Below, piece after piece: positions 53,656 to 63,622 of a stretch of DNA of 64,000 nt (its first letter is position 1; every line of letters begins with the position of its first letter). Position numbers and translations under genes: made by a program. The stretch comes from Roseovarius sp. THAF27 (GTDB lineage: Bacteria > Pseudomonadota > Alphaproteobacteria > Rhodobacterales > Rhodobacteraceae): NCBI RefSeq assembly GCF_009363655.1, contig NZ_CP045393.1:3162001-3226000 (forward strand), read 5' to 3'. The notes beneath the pieces were generated by a model. The model did no database searches, had not been told where the DNA came from, and saw only the letters and a program-made list of their open reading frames with translations.

Positions 53656-56600
53656 ATGCCGAAAAGAACCGATATCAAGTCCATCATGATCATCGGTGCC
53701 GGCCCCATCATCATCGGGCAGGCCTGCGAGTTCGACTACTCCGGCGCCCAGGCCTGCAAGGCCCTTCGCGAGGAAGGCTACCGCGTCATCCTCGTCAACT
53801 CCAACCCCGCCACGATCATGACCGATCCGGGCCTCGCCGACGCCACCTATATCGAACCCATCACCCCCGAAGTCGTGGCCAAGATCATCGAAAAGGAACG
53901 CCCCGACGCGCTTCTGCCCACGATGGGCGGCCAGACCGGCCTCAACACCGCACTCGCCGTGGCAGATATGGGCGTGCTGGAAAAATTCGGCGTCGAGCTG
54001 ATCGGTGCCAACCGCGAAGCCATCGAGATGGCCGAGGACCGCAAATTGTTCCGCGAGGCGATGGATCGTCTGGGCATCGAAAACCCCAAGGCCACCATCG
54101 CCGAGACGATGGAAGAATGCATGGCCGCCCTCGAACATGTGGGACTGCCCGCCATCATCCGCCCCGCCTACACCCTTGGCGGCACCGGCGGCGGTGTCGC
54201 TTACAATCGCGCCGATTACGAGCATTACTGCAAATCCGGCCTCGACGCCTCCCCGGTCAGCCAGATCCTGATCGACGAGTCGCTTCTGGGCTGGAAGGAA
54301 TACGAGATGGAGGTCGTCCGCGACCGCGCCGACAACGCCATCATCGTCTGCTCCATCGAAAACGTCGACCCGATGGGCGTGCATACCGGCGATTCGATCA
54401 CCGTGGCCCCGGCCCTCACCCTGACCGACAAGGAATACCAGATCATGCGCAACGGCTCCATCGCCGTCCTGCGCGAGATCGGTGTGGAAACCGGCGGCTC
54501 CAACGTGCAATGGGCCATCAACCCCGACGACGGCCGCATGGTCGTGATCGAGATGAACCCGCGCGTCTCCCGCTCCTCCGCGCTGGCCTCCAAGGCCACC
54601 GGCTTTCCGATCGCGAAAATCGCCGCCAAGCTGGCCGTCGGCTACACCCTCGACGAGCTCGACAACGACATCACCAAAGTCACGCCCGCCAGCTTCGAGC
54701 CGACCATCGACTATGTCGTGACAAAGATTCCCAAATTCGCCTTCGAGAAATTCCCCGGCTCTCAGCCTTATCTCACCACCGCGATGAAATCCGTGGGTGA
54801 GGCGATGGCCATCGGCCGCACCATCCACGAATCGCTGCAAAAGGCGCTCGCGTCGATGGAATCCGGCCTGACGGGTTTCGACGAGATCGAGATCGACGGC
54901 GCACCGGAAAAGACCGCCGTCATCAAGGCGATCAGCCAGCAGACCCCGGACCGGATGCGCACCATCGCCCAGGCCATGCGCCACGGTCTGACCGATGATG
55001 AAATCTTCGCCGCCACCAAGTTCGACCCGTGGTTCCTCGCCCGCATCCGCGAAATCGTCGAGGCCGAAGATGCCGTGAGGCAGGAGGGCCTGCCCACCGA
55101 GGAACAGGGCCTGCGCCGCCTCAAGATGATGGGCTTCACCGACGCCCGCCTCGCCAAGCTCACCGGCTTTACCGAGGCCGACGTGCGCCGCGCCCGCCAC
55201 GCGCAAGGCGTCGTCGCCGTGTTCAAGCGCATCGACACCTGCGCCGCCGAATTCGAGGCCCAGACGCCCTATATGTACTCCACCTACGAGGCCCCGATGA
55301 TGGGCGAGGTGGAATGCGAAGCCCGCCCCTCCGACCGCAAGAAGGTCGTTATCCTCGGCGGCGGCCCCAACCGCATCGGCCAGGGGATCGAGTTCGACTA
55401 TTGCTGCTGTCACGCCTGTTTCGCGCTGACCGACGCGGGCTACGAGACCATCATGGTCAACTGCAACCCCGAGACCGTCTCGACCGACTACGACACATCC
55501 GACCGGCTTTACTTCGAGCCGCTCACGTTCGAGCATGTCATGGAAATCCTGCGCGTCGAGCAGGAGAACGGCACGCTGCACGGTGTGATCGTCCAATTCG
55601 GCGGCCAGACGCCTCTGAAACTCGCCAACGATCTCGAGGCCGAGGGCATCCCGATCCTCGGCACCACGCCCGACGCCATCGACCTGGCCGAGGACCGCGA
55701 GCGGTTCCAGGCCCTCGTGAACCAGCTGAACCTCAAGCAGCCCAAGAACGGCATCGCCCATTCGGATGCCGAGGCGCTGGCCATCGCCGACGAGATCGGC
55801 TTCCCGCTGGTCATCCGCCCCTCCTACGTGCTGGGCGGCCGCGCCATGGAAATCGTCCGCGACATGGGCCAGCTGGAACGCTACATCAACGAGGCCGTGA
55901 TCGTCTCGGGCGACAGCCCCGTTCTCCTGGACGGCTACCTCTCCGGCGCCATCGAATGCGATGTCGACGCGCTGTCGGACGGCACCGACGTCCACGTCGC
56001 CGGCATCCTGCAACATATCGAAGAGGCCGGCGTGCATTCCGGCGACAGCGCCTGCTGCCTGCCGCCCCACACCCTGCCCCAGCACATCATCGACGAGATC
56101 GACGCCCAGACCCGCGCGCTCGCCAAGGCGCTGAACGTCGTGGGCCTGATGAACGTGCAATTCGCCGTCCAGGGCGACGATATCTACCTGATCGAGGTGA
56201 ACCCCCGCGCCAGCCGCACCGTGCCCTTCGTCGCCAAGGCCACGGACAGCGCCATCGCCTCCATCGCCGCGCGCCTCATGGCCGGCGAGCCGCTCTCGGC
56301 CTTCCCGCATCGCGGCGCCTACCCGTCGGACACCAAGCCGGGCACATTGCCCATGGCCGACCAGATGACGCTCGCCGATCCCGCGATGCCCTGGTTCTCG
56401 GTCAAGGAGGCGGTCATGCCCTTCGCCCGCTTCCCGGGCGTCGACACCATCCTGGGCCCCGAAATGCGCTCGACGGGCGAGGTCATGGGCTGGGACGTCA
56501 GCTTCCCCCGCGCCTTCCTCAAGGCGCAGATGGGCGCGGGCGTCGTGCTGCCCGACGGCGGCAAGGTGTTCTTCTCGATCAAGGACGACGACAAGACGCC

Positions 56601-56952
56601 CCAACTGGTCGAGACCGCGCAGATCCTCGTCGATTTGGGCTTCGCCATCGTCGCCACCCGCGGCACCGCCGCCTTTCTCGAAGGCCACGGCATCGCCTGC
56701 GAGGTCGTCAACAAGGTCTACGAGGGCCGCCCCGACATCGTGGACATGCTCAAGGACGGGCAGATCAGCCTCGTGATGAACACCACCGAGGGTATCCAGG
56801 CGGTCGAGGACAGCCGAGAGATTCGCTCGGTTGCGCTCTACGACAAGATCCCCTATTACACGACCGCAGCCGCCGCTCATGCCGCCGCACTGGCCATGAA
56901 GGCCCGGCAAGAGGGCGACCTTGTGGTATTGCCGCTACAGGGCGTCGCCTGA
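53656..56952 (+). CDS. carB: Carbamoyl-phosphate synthase large subunit
   Basis: 1098-aa large subunit that makes carbamoyl phosphate for arginine and pyrimidine synthesis. Two homologous ATP-grasp halves are visible: first [21 protein letters not shown] near residue 10, second [21 protein letters not shown] near 565. Each is followed by the NxNPET/NSNPAT segment ([22 protein letters not shown]). A C-terminal MGS-like allosteric domain (about 945-1098) contains [13 protein letters not shown] and [11 protein letters not shown] 53656 follows GGGGGA. carA is not in the window. Confidence 0.98.
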   Translation: MPKRTDIKSIMIIGAGPIIIGQACEFDYSGAQACKALREEGYRVILVNSNPATIMTDPGLADATYIEPITPEVVAKIIEKERPDALLPTMGGQTGLNTALAVADMGVLEKFGVELIGANREAIEMAEDRKLFREAMDRLGIENPKATIAETMEECMAALEHVGLPAIIRPAYTLGGTGGGVAYNRADYEHYCKSGLDASPVSQILIDESLLGWKEYEMEVVRDRADNAIIVCSIENVDPMGVHTGDSITVAPALTLTDKEYQIMRNGSIAVLREIGVETGGSNVQWAINPDDGRMVVIEMNPRVSRSSALASKATGFPIAKIAAKLAVGYTLDELDNDITKVTPASFEPTIDYVVTKIPKFAFEKFPGSQPYLTTAMKSVGEAMAIGRTIHESLQKALASMESGLTGFDEIEIDGAPEKTAVIKAISQQTPDRMRTIAQAMRHGLTDDEIFAATKFDPWFLARIREIVEAEDAVRQEGLPTEEQGLRRLKMMGFTDARLAKLTGFTEADVRRARHAQGVVAVFKRIDTCAAEFEAQTPYMYSTYEAPMMGEVECEARPSDRKKVVILGGGPNRIGQGIEFDYCCCHACFALTDAGYETIMVNCNPETVSTDYDTSDRLYFEPLTFEHVMEILRVEQENGTLHGVIVQFGGQTPLKLANDLEAEGIPILGTTPDAIDLAEDRERFQALVNQLNLKQPKNGIAHSDAEALAIADEIGFPLVIRPSYVLGGRAMEIVRDMGQLERYINEAVIVSGDSPVLLDGYLSGAIECDVDALSDGTDVHVAGILQHIEEAGVHSGDSACCLPPHTLPQHIIDEIDAQTRALAKALNVVGLMNVQFAVQGDDIYLIEVNPRASRTVPFVAKATDSAIASIAARLMAGEPLSAFPHRGAYPSDTKPGTLPMADQMTLADPAMPWFSVKEAVMPFARFPGVDTILGPEMRSTGEVMGWDVSFPRAFLKAQMGAGVVLPDGGKVFFSIKDDDKTPQLVETAQILVDLGFAIVATRGTAAFLEGHGIACEVVNKVYEGRPDIVDMLKDGQISLVMNTTEGIQAVEDSREIRSVALYDKIPYYTTAAAAHAAALAMKARQEGDLVVLPLQGVA

Positions 56953-56965
56953 CCGCAAATGCCTC

Positions 56966-57015
56966 GCGCGGGGCCGCCCCGCGCAAGGTTCTGAAAATAC
57001 TGGAATTTTTCAGAA
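56966..57015 (+). terminator. Two stem-loops after carB
   Basis: GCGCGGGG/CCCCGCGC (56966-56984) forms an 8-bp stem, followed by TTCTGAAAA/TTTTCAGAA (56989-57015). The second has a T-run in its 3' arm. Together they could terminate carB transcription. Confidence 0.5.
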
Positions 57016-57172
57016 TCGCCGCAGCCATGCTCTGCGGCCAGAGCGGCTATGCACAATTTTCATAGAATTCGAAACGAATAAGGATTGCGCCGTCATAATT
57101 TTTGACTAGGTGGATGGTACGAGCGCACTGACGCGCTCGATATTGGACGACCGCCAGCCAAAGGAGGCCATC

Positions 57173-57295
57173 ATGACCCGCGATGAATTGAACCGGGAAC
57201 TTCGTATGCATAGTGCCACCTGGCAATCGGTGGTCCTGGTCTACGGTATCCTCGTCGGTACGCTGATTTTCTCGGCCTCGGCCATCATCGGCTAA
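57173..57295 (+). CDS. 40-aa single-helix membrane protein, paralogue 1
   Basis: Encodes 40 residues: a polar N-terminal helix (MTRDELNRELRMHSATWQ) followed by a hydrophobic span (about 19-39) ending SAIIG. AAAGGAGG lies about 7 bases before the ATG, an excellent ribosome binding site. It is 55% identical (22 of 40, no gaps) to the 40-aa protein 112 bases downstream. That conservation of length and sequence between neighbours is strong evidence for a real gene. No family is recognised. Confidence 0.75.
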   Translation: MTRDELNRELRMHSATWQSVVLVYGILVGTLIFSASAIIG

Positions 57296-57407
57296 CCCGA
57301 ACCACCCCGGCGCCCGGCGCCACAGCCCAAAACCGAACCTACCCCCTTTAGGCGTTGAACGTGCGAGTCGTTTAGCGCCATTGGCGTCTCTGAAAAGGAT
57401 ACCCGCC

Positions 57408-57530
57408 ATGAACCGTGACCAACTGATCCGCGAATTGCAGGCCCACAGCGCCACGTGGCAGGCCGTCGTGATCGTCTATGCCCTGATCGTCGCCGCGATG
57501 GTCCTGTCGGGCATGGCCATCACCGGCTAA
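57408..57530 (+). CDS. 40-aa single-helix membrane protein, paralogue 2
   Basis: Encodes 40 residues: polar start MNRDQLIRELQAHSATWQ, then a hydrophobic span ending MAITG. It is preceded by GAAAAGGAT about 8 bases before the ATG and followed by a strong terminator. The shared HSATWQ motif just before the membrane helix is the best-conserved part of the pair. Probably a tandem duplicate of the gene at 57173. Function unknown. Confidence 0.75.
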   Translation: MNRDQLIRELQAHSATWQAVVIVYALIVAAMVLSGMAITG

Positions 57531-57554
57531 GGCACTGCACGAATTCATTAAAAG

Positions 57555-57586
57555 AAAACGGCGCCCTGTCCGGGGCGCCGTTTTTT
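57555..57586. terminator. Bidirectional rho-independent terminator
   Basis: AAAACGGCGCCC and GGGCGCCGTTTT form a 12-bp stem with a 6-base loop, followed by more T. It separates the small membrane protein gene from the convergent ABC transporter operon. Confidence 0.9.
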
Positions 57587-57603
57587 GTTCCTGACCGTCA
57601 GTA

Positions 57604-59304
57604 TCAGACCTGCGTACCCTCGACCTTGTCGTCGTCCGGGTCGATCTTGGCCGAGGCCGCGTCGCCGATATTGTCGACGCCGCGTTCCTCCAGCAGCGTG
57701 GTCAGCCAGTTCGGATCCATCTCCGGCACCGAGCTCAGCAGCAGGTCTGTATAGGGATGGTGCGGCGGCGTGAACATGTCGTCCTTCGGCCCCTGTTCCA
57801 CCACCTGCCCGTTCTGCATCACCACCACCTCGTCGGCGATCGACCGCACCGTCGCCAGGTCATGGGTGATGAACATGTAGGCCAGGTTCAGCTCGTTCTG
57901 CAGCCGGTCCAGCAGCCGCAGGATGCCTTCGGCCACCAGCTGATCCAGCGCCGAGGTCACCTCGTCGCAGACGATGAAACTGGGCTCCGCCGCCAGCGCC
58001 CGGGCAATCCCGATCCGCTGTTTCTGCCCGCCCGACAACTCGGGCGGATACCGGTTGTAGTATTTCGACGGCTCCAGCTCGATCAGGTCCAACAGTTCAT
58101 CTACCCGCGTCTTCAGCGCCGTGCCCTTCAGACCCGAATAGAACTGCGCCGGCCGCCCGATGATCTCCGAGATCTGCACCTTGGGGTTCAGCGCCGTATC
58201 GGCCATCTGATAGATCATCTGGCACTGCCGCAGCTGGTCCTTCGAGCGGTCCTTGTAACTGGCCGGGAACGGCTCACCCTTGAACAGCACCTCGCCTTTG
58301 CTGGGCGGCAACAGCCCGGTGATCACCCGCGCGGTCGTGGACTTGCCCGACCCGGATTCGCCCACCACGGCCACCGTCATCCCTTGGTAGATGTCGAACG
58401 ACACGTCATCCAGGATCTTCGGCCCGTTGGAATAGGACGCATCCACGTTCTTGACCGAAATCAGCGGCGGCGTGCCATCCGTCGGGCGGTGCTTCTGCTC
58501 GCTGGTAAAGCTGCGCACGGCCCAAAGCGACTTGGTGTAATCCTCCTGCGGATTCTCCAGCATCTGGTCGGTCGGCGCTTCCTCCACCTCTTCGCCGCGC
58601 AACAGCACCTTGATCGTGTCGGCCATCTGCGCCACCACCGCCAGGTCGTGGGTGATATAGATCGCCGCGGTGTTGAACTGGTCCACGATATCGCGAATGG
58701 CCGCCAGCACCTCGATCTGCGTGGTCACGTCCAGCGCCGTCGTCGGCTCGTCAAAGATGATCAGGTCGGGCCGGCACGACATGGCCATCGCCGTCATCGC
58801 CCGCTGCAACTGACCGCCCGACACCTGGTGCGGATAGCGAAACCCGATCTCGCCCGGATTGGGCAGGCGCAACCGCTCATAAAGCTCGATCGCGTCCTCC
58901 TGCGCCTCCAGCCGCTTCTTGATGCGGTACTGCACCGGCGCTTCCGTGTGCTGGTCGATCAGCTTGTGCGCCGGGTTGAACGACGCCGCCGCCGACTGCG
59001 CGACATACGCGATTCGCGACCCGCGCAGCGCGCGCTTTTCGGCCTCCGACGACGTGGTCAGCTCGATCCCGTCGAACTCGATCGAAGAGCCCTCCACGAT
59101 CCGCGTGCCGTCGCGGGCATAGCCCATGGCGGCCGCGCCGATGGTCGACTTGCCCGCCCCGGATTCCCCGATCAGGCCCATCACCTCGCCGCGGTGCAGG
59201 GTCAGGTCGACACCCTTGATGATGTCGACCCAGGTTTCGTCCGAATACCCCTGGATCTTCAGGTCCCGGATCTTCAGAAGGACATCTGTTTTTTTCAAGC
59301 CCAT
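57604..59304 (-). CDS. ABC importer ATPase with two fused nucleotide-binding domains (dipeptide/oligopeptide type)
   Basis: 566-aa protein with two ABC ATPase domains, equivalent to DppD and DppF in one chain (like GsiA or YejF). Domain 1 has Walker A GESGAGKST (about 43) and signature SGGQLQRAM; domain 2 has Walker A GESGSGKST (about 318) and LSGGQKQRIGIARAL. Walker B segments are LIIFDEPTTALD and FIVCDEVTSALD. It is the last gene of the four-gene importer operon, 5 bases after the permease gene. Confidence 0.94.
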   Translation of the reverse strand: MGLKKTDVLLKIRDLKIQGYSDETWVDIIKGVDLTLHRGEVMGLIGESGAGKSTIGAAAMGYARDGTRIVEGSSIEFDGIELTTSSEAEKRALRGSRIAYVAQSAAASFNPAHKLIDQHTEAPVQYRIKKRLEAQEDAIELYERLRLPNPGEIGFRYPHQVSGGQLQRAMTAMAMSCRPDLIIFDEPTTALDVTTQIEVLAAIRDIVDQFNTAAIYITHDLAVVAQMADTIKVLLRGEEVEEAPTDQMLENPQEDYTKSLWAVRSFTSEQKHRPTDGTPPLISVKNVDASYSNGPKILDDVSFDIYQGMTVAVVGESGSGKSTTARVITGLLPPSKGEVLFKGEPFPASYKDRSKDQLRQCQMIYQMADTALNPKVQISEIIGRPAQFYSGLKGTALKTRVDELLDLIELEPSKYYNRYPPELSGGQKQRIGIARALAAEPSFIVCDEVTSALDQLVAEGILRLLDRLQNELNLAYMFITHDLATVRSIADEVVVMQNGQVVEQGPKDDMFTPPHHPYTDLLLSSVPEMDPNWLTTLLEERGVDNIGDAASAKIDPDDDKVEGTQV

Positions 59305-59309
59305 GTCGT

Positions 59310-60542
59310 TTACTCCTTCAAGCCCGAGGACCGATGCAGCATCCAGTCCACCACGAAGTTGACCGCCACGGTCAAAAGCGCGATGGCCGCGGCCGGAATG
59401 AGCGGCGTGATCTCACCGAACGAAATCAGCGTCGCGTTCTCCCGCACCATCGACCCCCAGTCCGCCGTGGGCGGCTGGATGCCGAGACCGAGGAAGCTGA
59501 GGCCCGCGATCAGCAGGAACACGAAGCAGAATTCCAGCCCGAACTCCGCCACCAGGGGTGCTGTCGAGTTCGGCAGGATCTCGCGCCGGATCAGGTACCA
59601 GTTCTTTTCACCGCGCAGCTTGGCGGCCTCGATATAGTCCATCACAACCACGTTGCCCGCGACCGCCCGTGTCAGGCGGAACACGCGGGGGCTGTAGATC
59701 ACCGCGACCACCAGGATCAGGATGATCTCCGACGCGTTGAAGATCGTCGTGCCGGCCAGCGCAAAGGCAAAGGCCACCCCGGCTACGATCGCCGCGCCGA
59801 TCAGCCAGCTGACAAGCGAATAGGCCGCCGCCGCCAGGAACAGCAGCCCCACGATGACCGCAAAGCCGAACAGCAGCCAGGAACTGGTCTGAGGCGACGC
59901 CAGCGAGCCGCCGAAGATCGACAGCATCAGCAGCGCGAAGATCAGCGACGGGATCGACATGATCACGTCTGCCATCCGGCCCATGAACCCGTCGAAGTAT
60001 CCGCCCTTGGTCGCCGCCAGCAGGCCCGCCATGGCGCCCAGGATGAACGCCAGGACCGTGCCGCACAGCGCCAGCGCCACGGTGTTCCGCGCGCCATAGA
60101 TGATCCGGCTGAACATGTCCCGGCCCAGCTGGTCCGCGCCCAGCAGCATGTTGTTGTCCGGCGGCGCGAAGGCCTGGCTGACGATCTCGGCCTCGCCATA
60201 GGGCGCGATGGCCGGGGCGAAGATGCCCATGATCGCCACGACGAAGATCACGAACATCCCGAAGGCCGCGGTCAGCGGCGCGGTGCGCAGCTCCTTGGCC
60301 ATCTCGTCGCTCGCCAGCGCCGTCAGGAACTCGCGGAACGCGTAGGACATCATGCCCGCCGCCAGCAGCATCCCCGCGGCAATCGCCACGAAGCGCAGCG
60401 CCGGAATGCCGCCGATGATCGCCAGCACCAGCGACACCAGCGTCAGCGAGAACAGCAGCAGGAACGCCGATCGTTGGTTGTAATAGGCCGCCCCGCACGA
60501 CAGCAGAAGCAGCAGGGCGAAGTAGAGGATTACAAATATCAT
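59310..60542 (-). CDS. ABC importer permease, DppC type, enlarged
   Basis: 410-aa inner-membrane permease; typical DppC is about 300. About three extra hydrophobic segments precede the core (1-75), and about two more are inserted near 215-265 (SSWLLFGFAVIVG and AGVAFAFALAGTT). Core features are present: LLGADQLGRDMFSRIIYGAR, and the EAA loop EAAKLRGEKNWYLIRREILPN which contacts the ATPase. It ends with LGLGIQPPTADWGSMV and a final helix. Encoded between DppB and the ATPase genes. Confidence 0.92.
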   Translation of the reverse strand: MIFVILYFALLLLLSCGAAYYNQRSAFLLLFSLTLVSLVLAIIGGIPALRFVAIAAGMLLAAGMMSYAFREFLTALASDEMAKELRTAPLTAAFGMFVIFVVAIMGIFAPAIAPYGEAEIVSQAFAPPDNNMLLGADQLGRDMFSRIIYGARNTVALALCGTVLAFILGAMAGLLAATKGGYFDGFMGRMADVIMSIPSLIFALLMLSIFGGSLASPQTSSWLLFGFAVIVGLLFLAAAAYSLVSWLIGAAIVAGVAFAFALAGTTIFNASEIILILVVAVIYSPRVFRLTRAVAGNVVVMDYIEAAKLRGEKNWYLIRREILPNSTAPLVAEFGLEFCFVFLLIAGLSFLGLGIQPPTADWGSMVRENATLISFGEITPLIPAAAIALLTVAVNFVVDWMLHRSSGLKE

Positions 60543-60554
60543 GATCCGCCCTCC

Positions 60555-61511
60555 TTATTTCGGGTGCCGCAGGCGCGGGTTGGTCAGAATGGCCCCCACG
60601 TCGGCTGCAAGGTTGAGAAGGATGAAGGTCGCCGCGAAGATCAGGCAGCAGGCCTGCACCACCGGGAAGTCGCGCTTGGACACCGCGTCCACCAGCGCCT
60701 GTCCGATCCCCGGATAGACGAACACCACCTCCACCAGCACCACGCCGGTAATCAGGTAGGCCAGGTTCAGCGCGACCACGTTGATGATCGGCGCCCAGGC
60801 ATTGGGCAGCGCGTGTTTCACGATCACCTTCCAGGGCGGCGCGCCCTTCAGCCGGGCCATCTCGATATAGGGGCTGGCCAGCAGGTTGATGATCGCCGCG
60901 CGGGTCATCCGCATCATGTGCGCCATGACCACCAGCACCAGCGTCAGCGCCGGCAGAAAGGTCCGCTCCAGAAGCCCGAAGAAGGTCATCCCTTCGCTCA
61001 GGCTCGCGATGGCCGGGAACATGCCCCATTTCACCGCGAAATACAGGATCAGGATATAGCCCAGGAAGAATTCCGGCGACGAGATGAAGGACAGGGAAAT
61101 CACGTTCGCCACCCGGTCGAAGATCGAGTTACGCAACAGCGCCACGATCACGCCGAGGATGATCGACACCGGAACCGCGATCACGGCCGCGTAGGCGGCC
61201 AGGAACAGCGTGTTCATGAACCGCTCGCCGATGATCTCGGTCACCCGCGCGTCGGTCACGATGGAACTGCCGAAATCAAGTGTGACGGCGTCGCTCAGCC
61301 ACGCGAAATACCGCACCAGCGCGGGCTGGTCGAGTCCCATTTCACGGCGCAGGGCCGCAAGGTTCTCCGGGGTCGCCGACTGTCCCAGCACCGCCTGCGC
61401 GATGTCCCCGGGAAGAAGTTCGACCATGAAGAAGATGATGACGGAGATCACCAAAAGGATGATCAACCCGAGACCCAGACGCTTGCCGACAAGCGTTAAG
61501 ATGTCTCCCAT
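60555..61511 (-). CDS. ABC importer permease, DppB type
   Basis: 318-aa permease with six helices. It starts MGDILTLVGKRLGLGLIILL and has the DppB-type LLPGDIAQAVLGQSATPENLAALRRE and the EAA loop EMARLKGAPPWKVIVKHALPN. ATG 61511 follows GGAGG; the frame is open to 61565. Forms the translocation pore with the DppC-type partner. Confidence 0.93.
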   Translation of the reverse strand: MGDILTLVGKRLGLGLIILLVISVIIFFMVELLPGDIAQAVLGQSATPENLAALRREMGLDQPALVRYFAWLSDAVTLDFGSSIVTDARVTEIIGERFMNTLFLAAYAAVIAVPVSIILGVIVALLRNSIFDRVANVISLSFISSPEFFLGYILILYFAVKWGMFPAIASLSEGMTFFGLLERTFLPALTLVLVVMAHMMRMTRAAIINLLASPYIEMARLKGAPPWKVIVKHALPNAWAPIINVVALNLAYLITGVVLVEVVFVYPGIGQALVDAVSKRDFPVVQACCLIFAATFILLNLAADVGAILTNPRLRHPK

Positions 61512-61708
61512 ATGTCCCTCCTGCTGTTGGGCGTCCGCCTTGCCCGTCCCGGGCCGCATCCGCACAGCTTATATTGTTATGACGTTGTGACGTGCCCCGG
61601 GCGCTTTTGCTGCGCTCTCTTGGCCGTCCCGTCGGCCCGGACGGGGCGATGATCCGCCCCCTCCAAATGGTTGCCCCGGCGCCTTGGCACCGGGGCAGAA
61701 CCTCTTGC

Positions 61709-63322
61709 TTATGCGTCTGCGAACCACCACCGGCTGCAGGCGCGCGCGCCGTCCATCTGCCAGCTTGGCGCCAGGTCGGGCCCGTGCTGCACGTTCTTGC
61801 GCCGCGCGTATACGAAGTTCGGGAAAAACGGGATGACCGTCCCGCCATCGTCCTTGGCCAGGATCGCCATCTCGCGGTACATTTCCGCGCGCTTTTCATC
61901 GTCCAGCTCGGCCTTGGCCTGCAGCAGCAGTTCGTTGAACCGCTCGTTCTGCCACCGGCTCTCGTTCCAGGCCGCGTCATCCTTGTAGGCCAGCGAATAC
62001 ATCACGTCCGGCGTCGGACGCGCGCCCCACTGCACCGCGCACCACGGCTTTTTCAGCCACACGTCGGAATAGTACCCGTCATTGGGCTCGCGGTTGACGT
62101 TGATCGTGATGCCCGCCGCCTTGGCGTGCTCGGCGTAAAGGACGCACATGTCCACCGCCCCGGAAAAGACCGAATCGGCCACGCTCAGGTTCACCGTCAG
62201 CCCCTCGGCGCCGGCTTTCTTCAGCAGCGATTTCGCCTGGTCCGGATCGTATTCGCGCTGCTCGATGCCTTCGGGATAGTAGGGCATCGCAGGCGAATGG
62301 TGGAAATCGTTCGCCTTGGTGGCCGCGCCGAAGGTGATCTTCTCGATCAGCTCGTCCCGGTTCATCGACAGCTTCAGCGCGTTGCGCACATCCACGTTGT
62401 CGAACGGCGCGGTGTCGCACAGCATCGGCATGGTGATGGCCGCCGCGGACGGCACGTCGTCGATCTCGATGTTGGGGTCGCGCTGCAACAGCGCCAGCGT
62501 CTTCAGCTCCAGCTGCGTCACCGCGTCCACGTCGCCCGTCACCAGCGCCGTCTGGCGCGCGTTCGGGTCGTTCAGGACGATCAGCTGCAGGTCGTCGAAA
62601 TACGCGCCTTCCAGGTGCCAGCCCTCGTGGCGGGTCAGGCTGTAGCGCACGCCGAACTCGGCTTCTTCCATCTTGTAGGGGCCACAGCCGTCACCCGACT
62701 GCCAGTTTGCCGTGCCGTCCTCGTTGGCCGGAACGATTGCCAGGTGATAGTCCGTCATCAGCCACGGCAGGTCGGCGTTGCCGGTGCCCAGCACGAACGT
62801 CACCGAGTTGTCGCCGTTGTCCGTGATGTCCTGCACGTCCGACAACAGCGCCTTCGCGGCCGATGTCGTGTCGTCGCCCCGGTGGTGGTTCATCGACGCG
62901 ATGACGTCCTTCGCGGTCACCTTCGGGCCGCTGTGGAACGTCGCGTTCTCGTTGATCTTGAAGGTCCATTCCTTGGCGTCCGGGCTCGCGCTCCACTCGC
63001 TGGCCACGTCCGGCCCGAGAGAGCCATCGGGCTCGATCAGCGTCAGGTAGGACCGATAGGTATGCGCCACCTGGATCATCGAGAAGGTGACGTAGGTGCC
63101 GGGATCATGCGAATCAGACGTGTTGCCGTCGTGCATCCCCAGGCGGAACGTCCCGCCCTTGGCGGGCTGCGCCTTCGCGGCCCCGGTCCACAAGCCGGTC
63201 GCGGCCGTGGTCGTCAGGCCCGCCGCGGCGGCGTAATGCATGAACGACCGGCGCGAGATCTTGCCTTCGCGGGCCGCGGCTGCCAGTCGATCCAGCAGCA
63301 TTTGATCTTTGATATCAGTCAT
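61709..63322 (-). CDS. ABC importer substrate-binding protein, Tat-exported (peptide/nickel family SBP_bac_5)
   Basis: 537-aa periplasmic binding protein of the SBP_bac_5 family. The signal region contains ISRRSFMHYAAAAGL (about 22-36), a twin-arginine motif, so it may be exported folded. Family segments are EWTFKINENATFHSGPKVTAKDV and VRNALKLSMNRDELIEKITFG. It is the first gene of the operon SBP-DppB-DppC-ATPase. The substrate (peptide, opine or other) is not predictable. Confidence 0.93.
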   Translation of the reverse strand: MTDIKDQMLLDRLAAAAREGKISRRSFMHYAAAAGLTTTAATGLWTGAAKAQPAKGGTFRLGMHDGNTSDSHDPGTYVTFSMIQVAHTYRSYLTLIEPDGSLGPDVASEWSASPDAKEWTFKINENATFHSGPKVTAKDVIASMNHHRGDDTTSAAKALLSDVQDITDNGDNSVTFVLGTGNADLPWLMTDYHLAIVPANEDGTANWQSGDGCGPYKMEEAEFGVRYSLTRHEGWHLEGAYFDDLQLIVLNDPNARQTALVTGDVDAVTQLELKTLALLQRDPNIEIDDVPSAAAITMPMLCDTAPFDNVDVRNALKLSMNRDELIEKITFGAATKANDFHHSPAMPYYPEGIEQREYDPDQAKSLLKKAGAEGLTVNLSVADSVFSGAVDMCVLYAEHAKAAGITINVNREPNDGYYSDVWLKKPWCAVQWGARPTPDVMYSLAYKDDAAWNESRWQNERFNELLLQAKAELDDEKRAEMYREMAILAKDDGGTVIPFFPNFVYARRKNVQHGPDLAPSWQMDGARACSRWWFADA

Positions 63323-63622
63323 GATGTCTCCCTATGACTAGTCTGTTCCCAGGCCATCTTTCGCGGCCCTTCAAAGCAGCTTTGCGTCGTTTCCCCTGAA
63401 CGGGCGGCTCAATTACGACATGATGTTACCAAAACACGAAAAAAATGTCGCTTCCAGCCTTCATATGCCGCATCACGATTTTTTTTCGCACGTTCAAATC
63501 ACTAGCCAACGCTGTTGAACCTCTTGCAATCAAGGCGTTTTCGCGCACAGGCCCGATCTGCGACCGACTGTTCAGAAAACGACATTTCCGCGCACCCGGG
63601 CCACGGACGGGCCGGGATTCGC
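63323..63622. promoter_or_regulatory. Upstream region of the ABC importer operon
   Basis: 300 bases without a credible gene between the binding-protein gene and rarA, both on the minus strand. AT-rich parts at about 63411-63460 and 63476-63500 (runs of A and T) are the best candidates for the importer promoter. No clear -35/-10 pair or inverted repeat was found. Confidence 0.4.

Noticed and set aside
53437..56910. A 1157-codon open frame antisense to carB
   Set aside because: Composition rich in Gly, Asp, Val and His mirrors carB codons on the other strand; carB is unmistakable.
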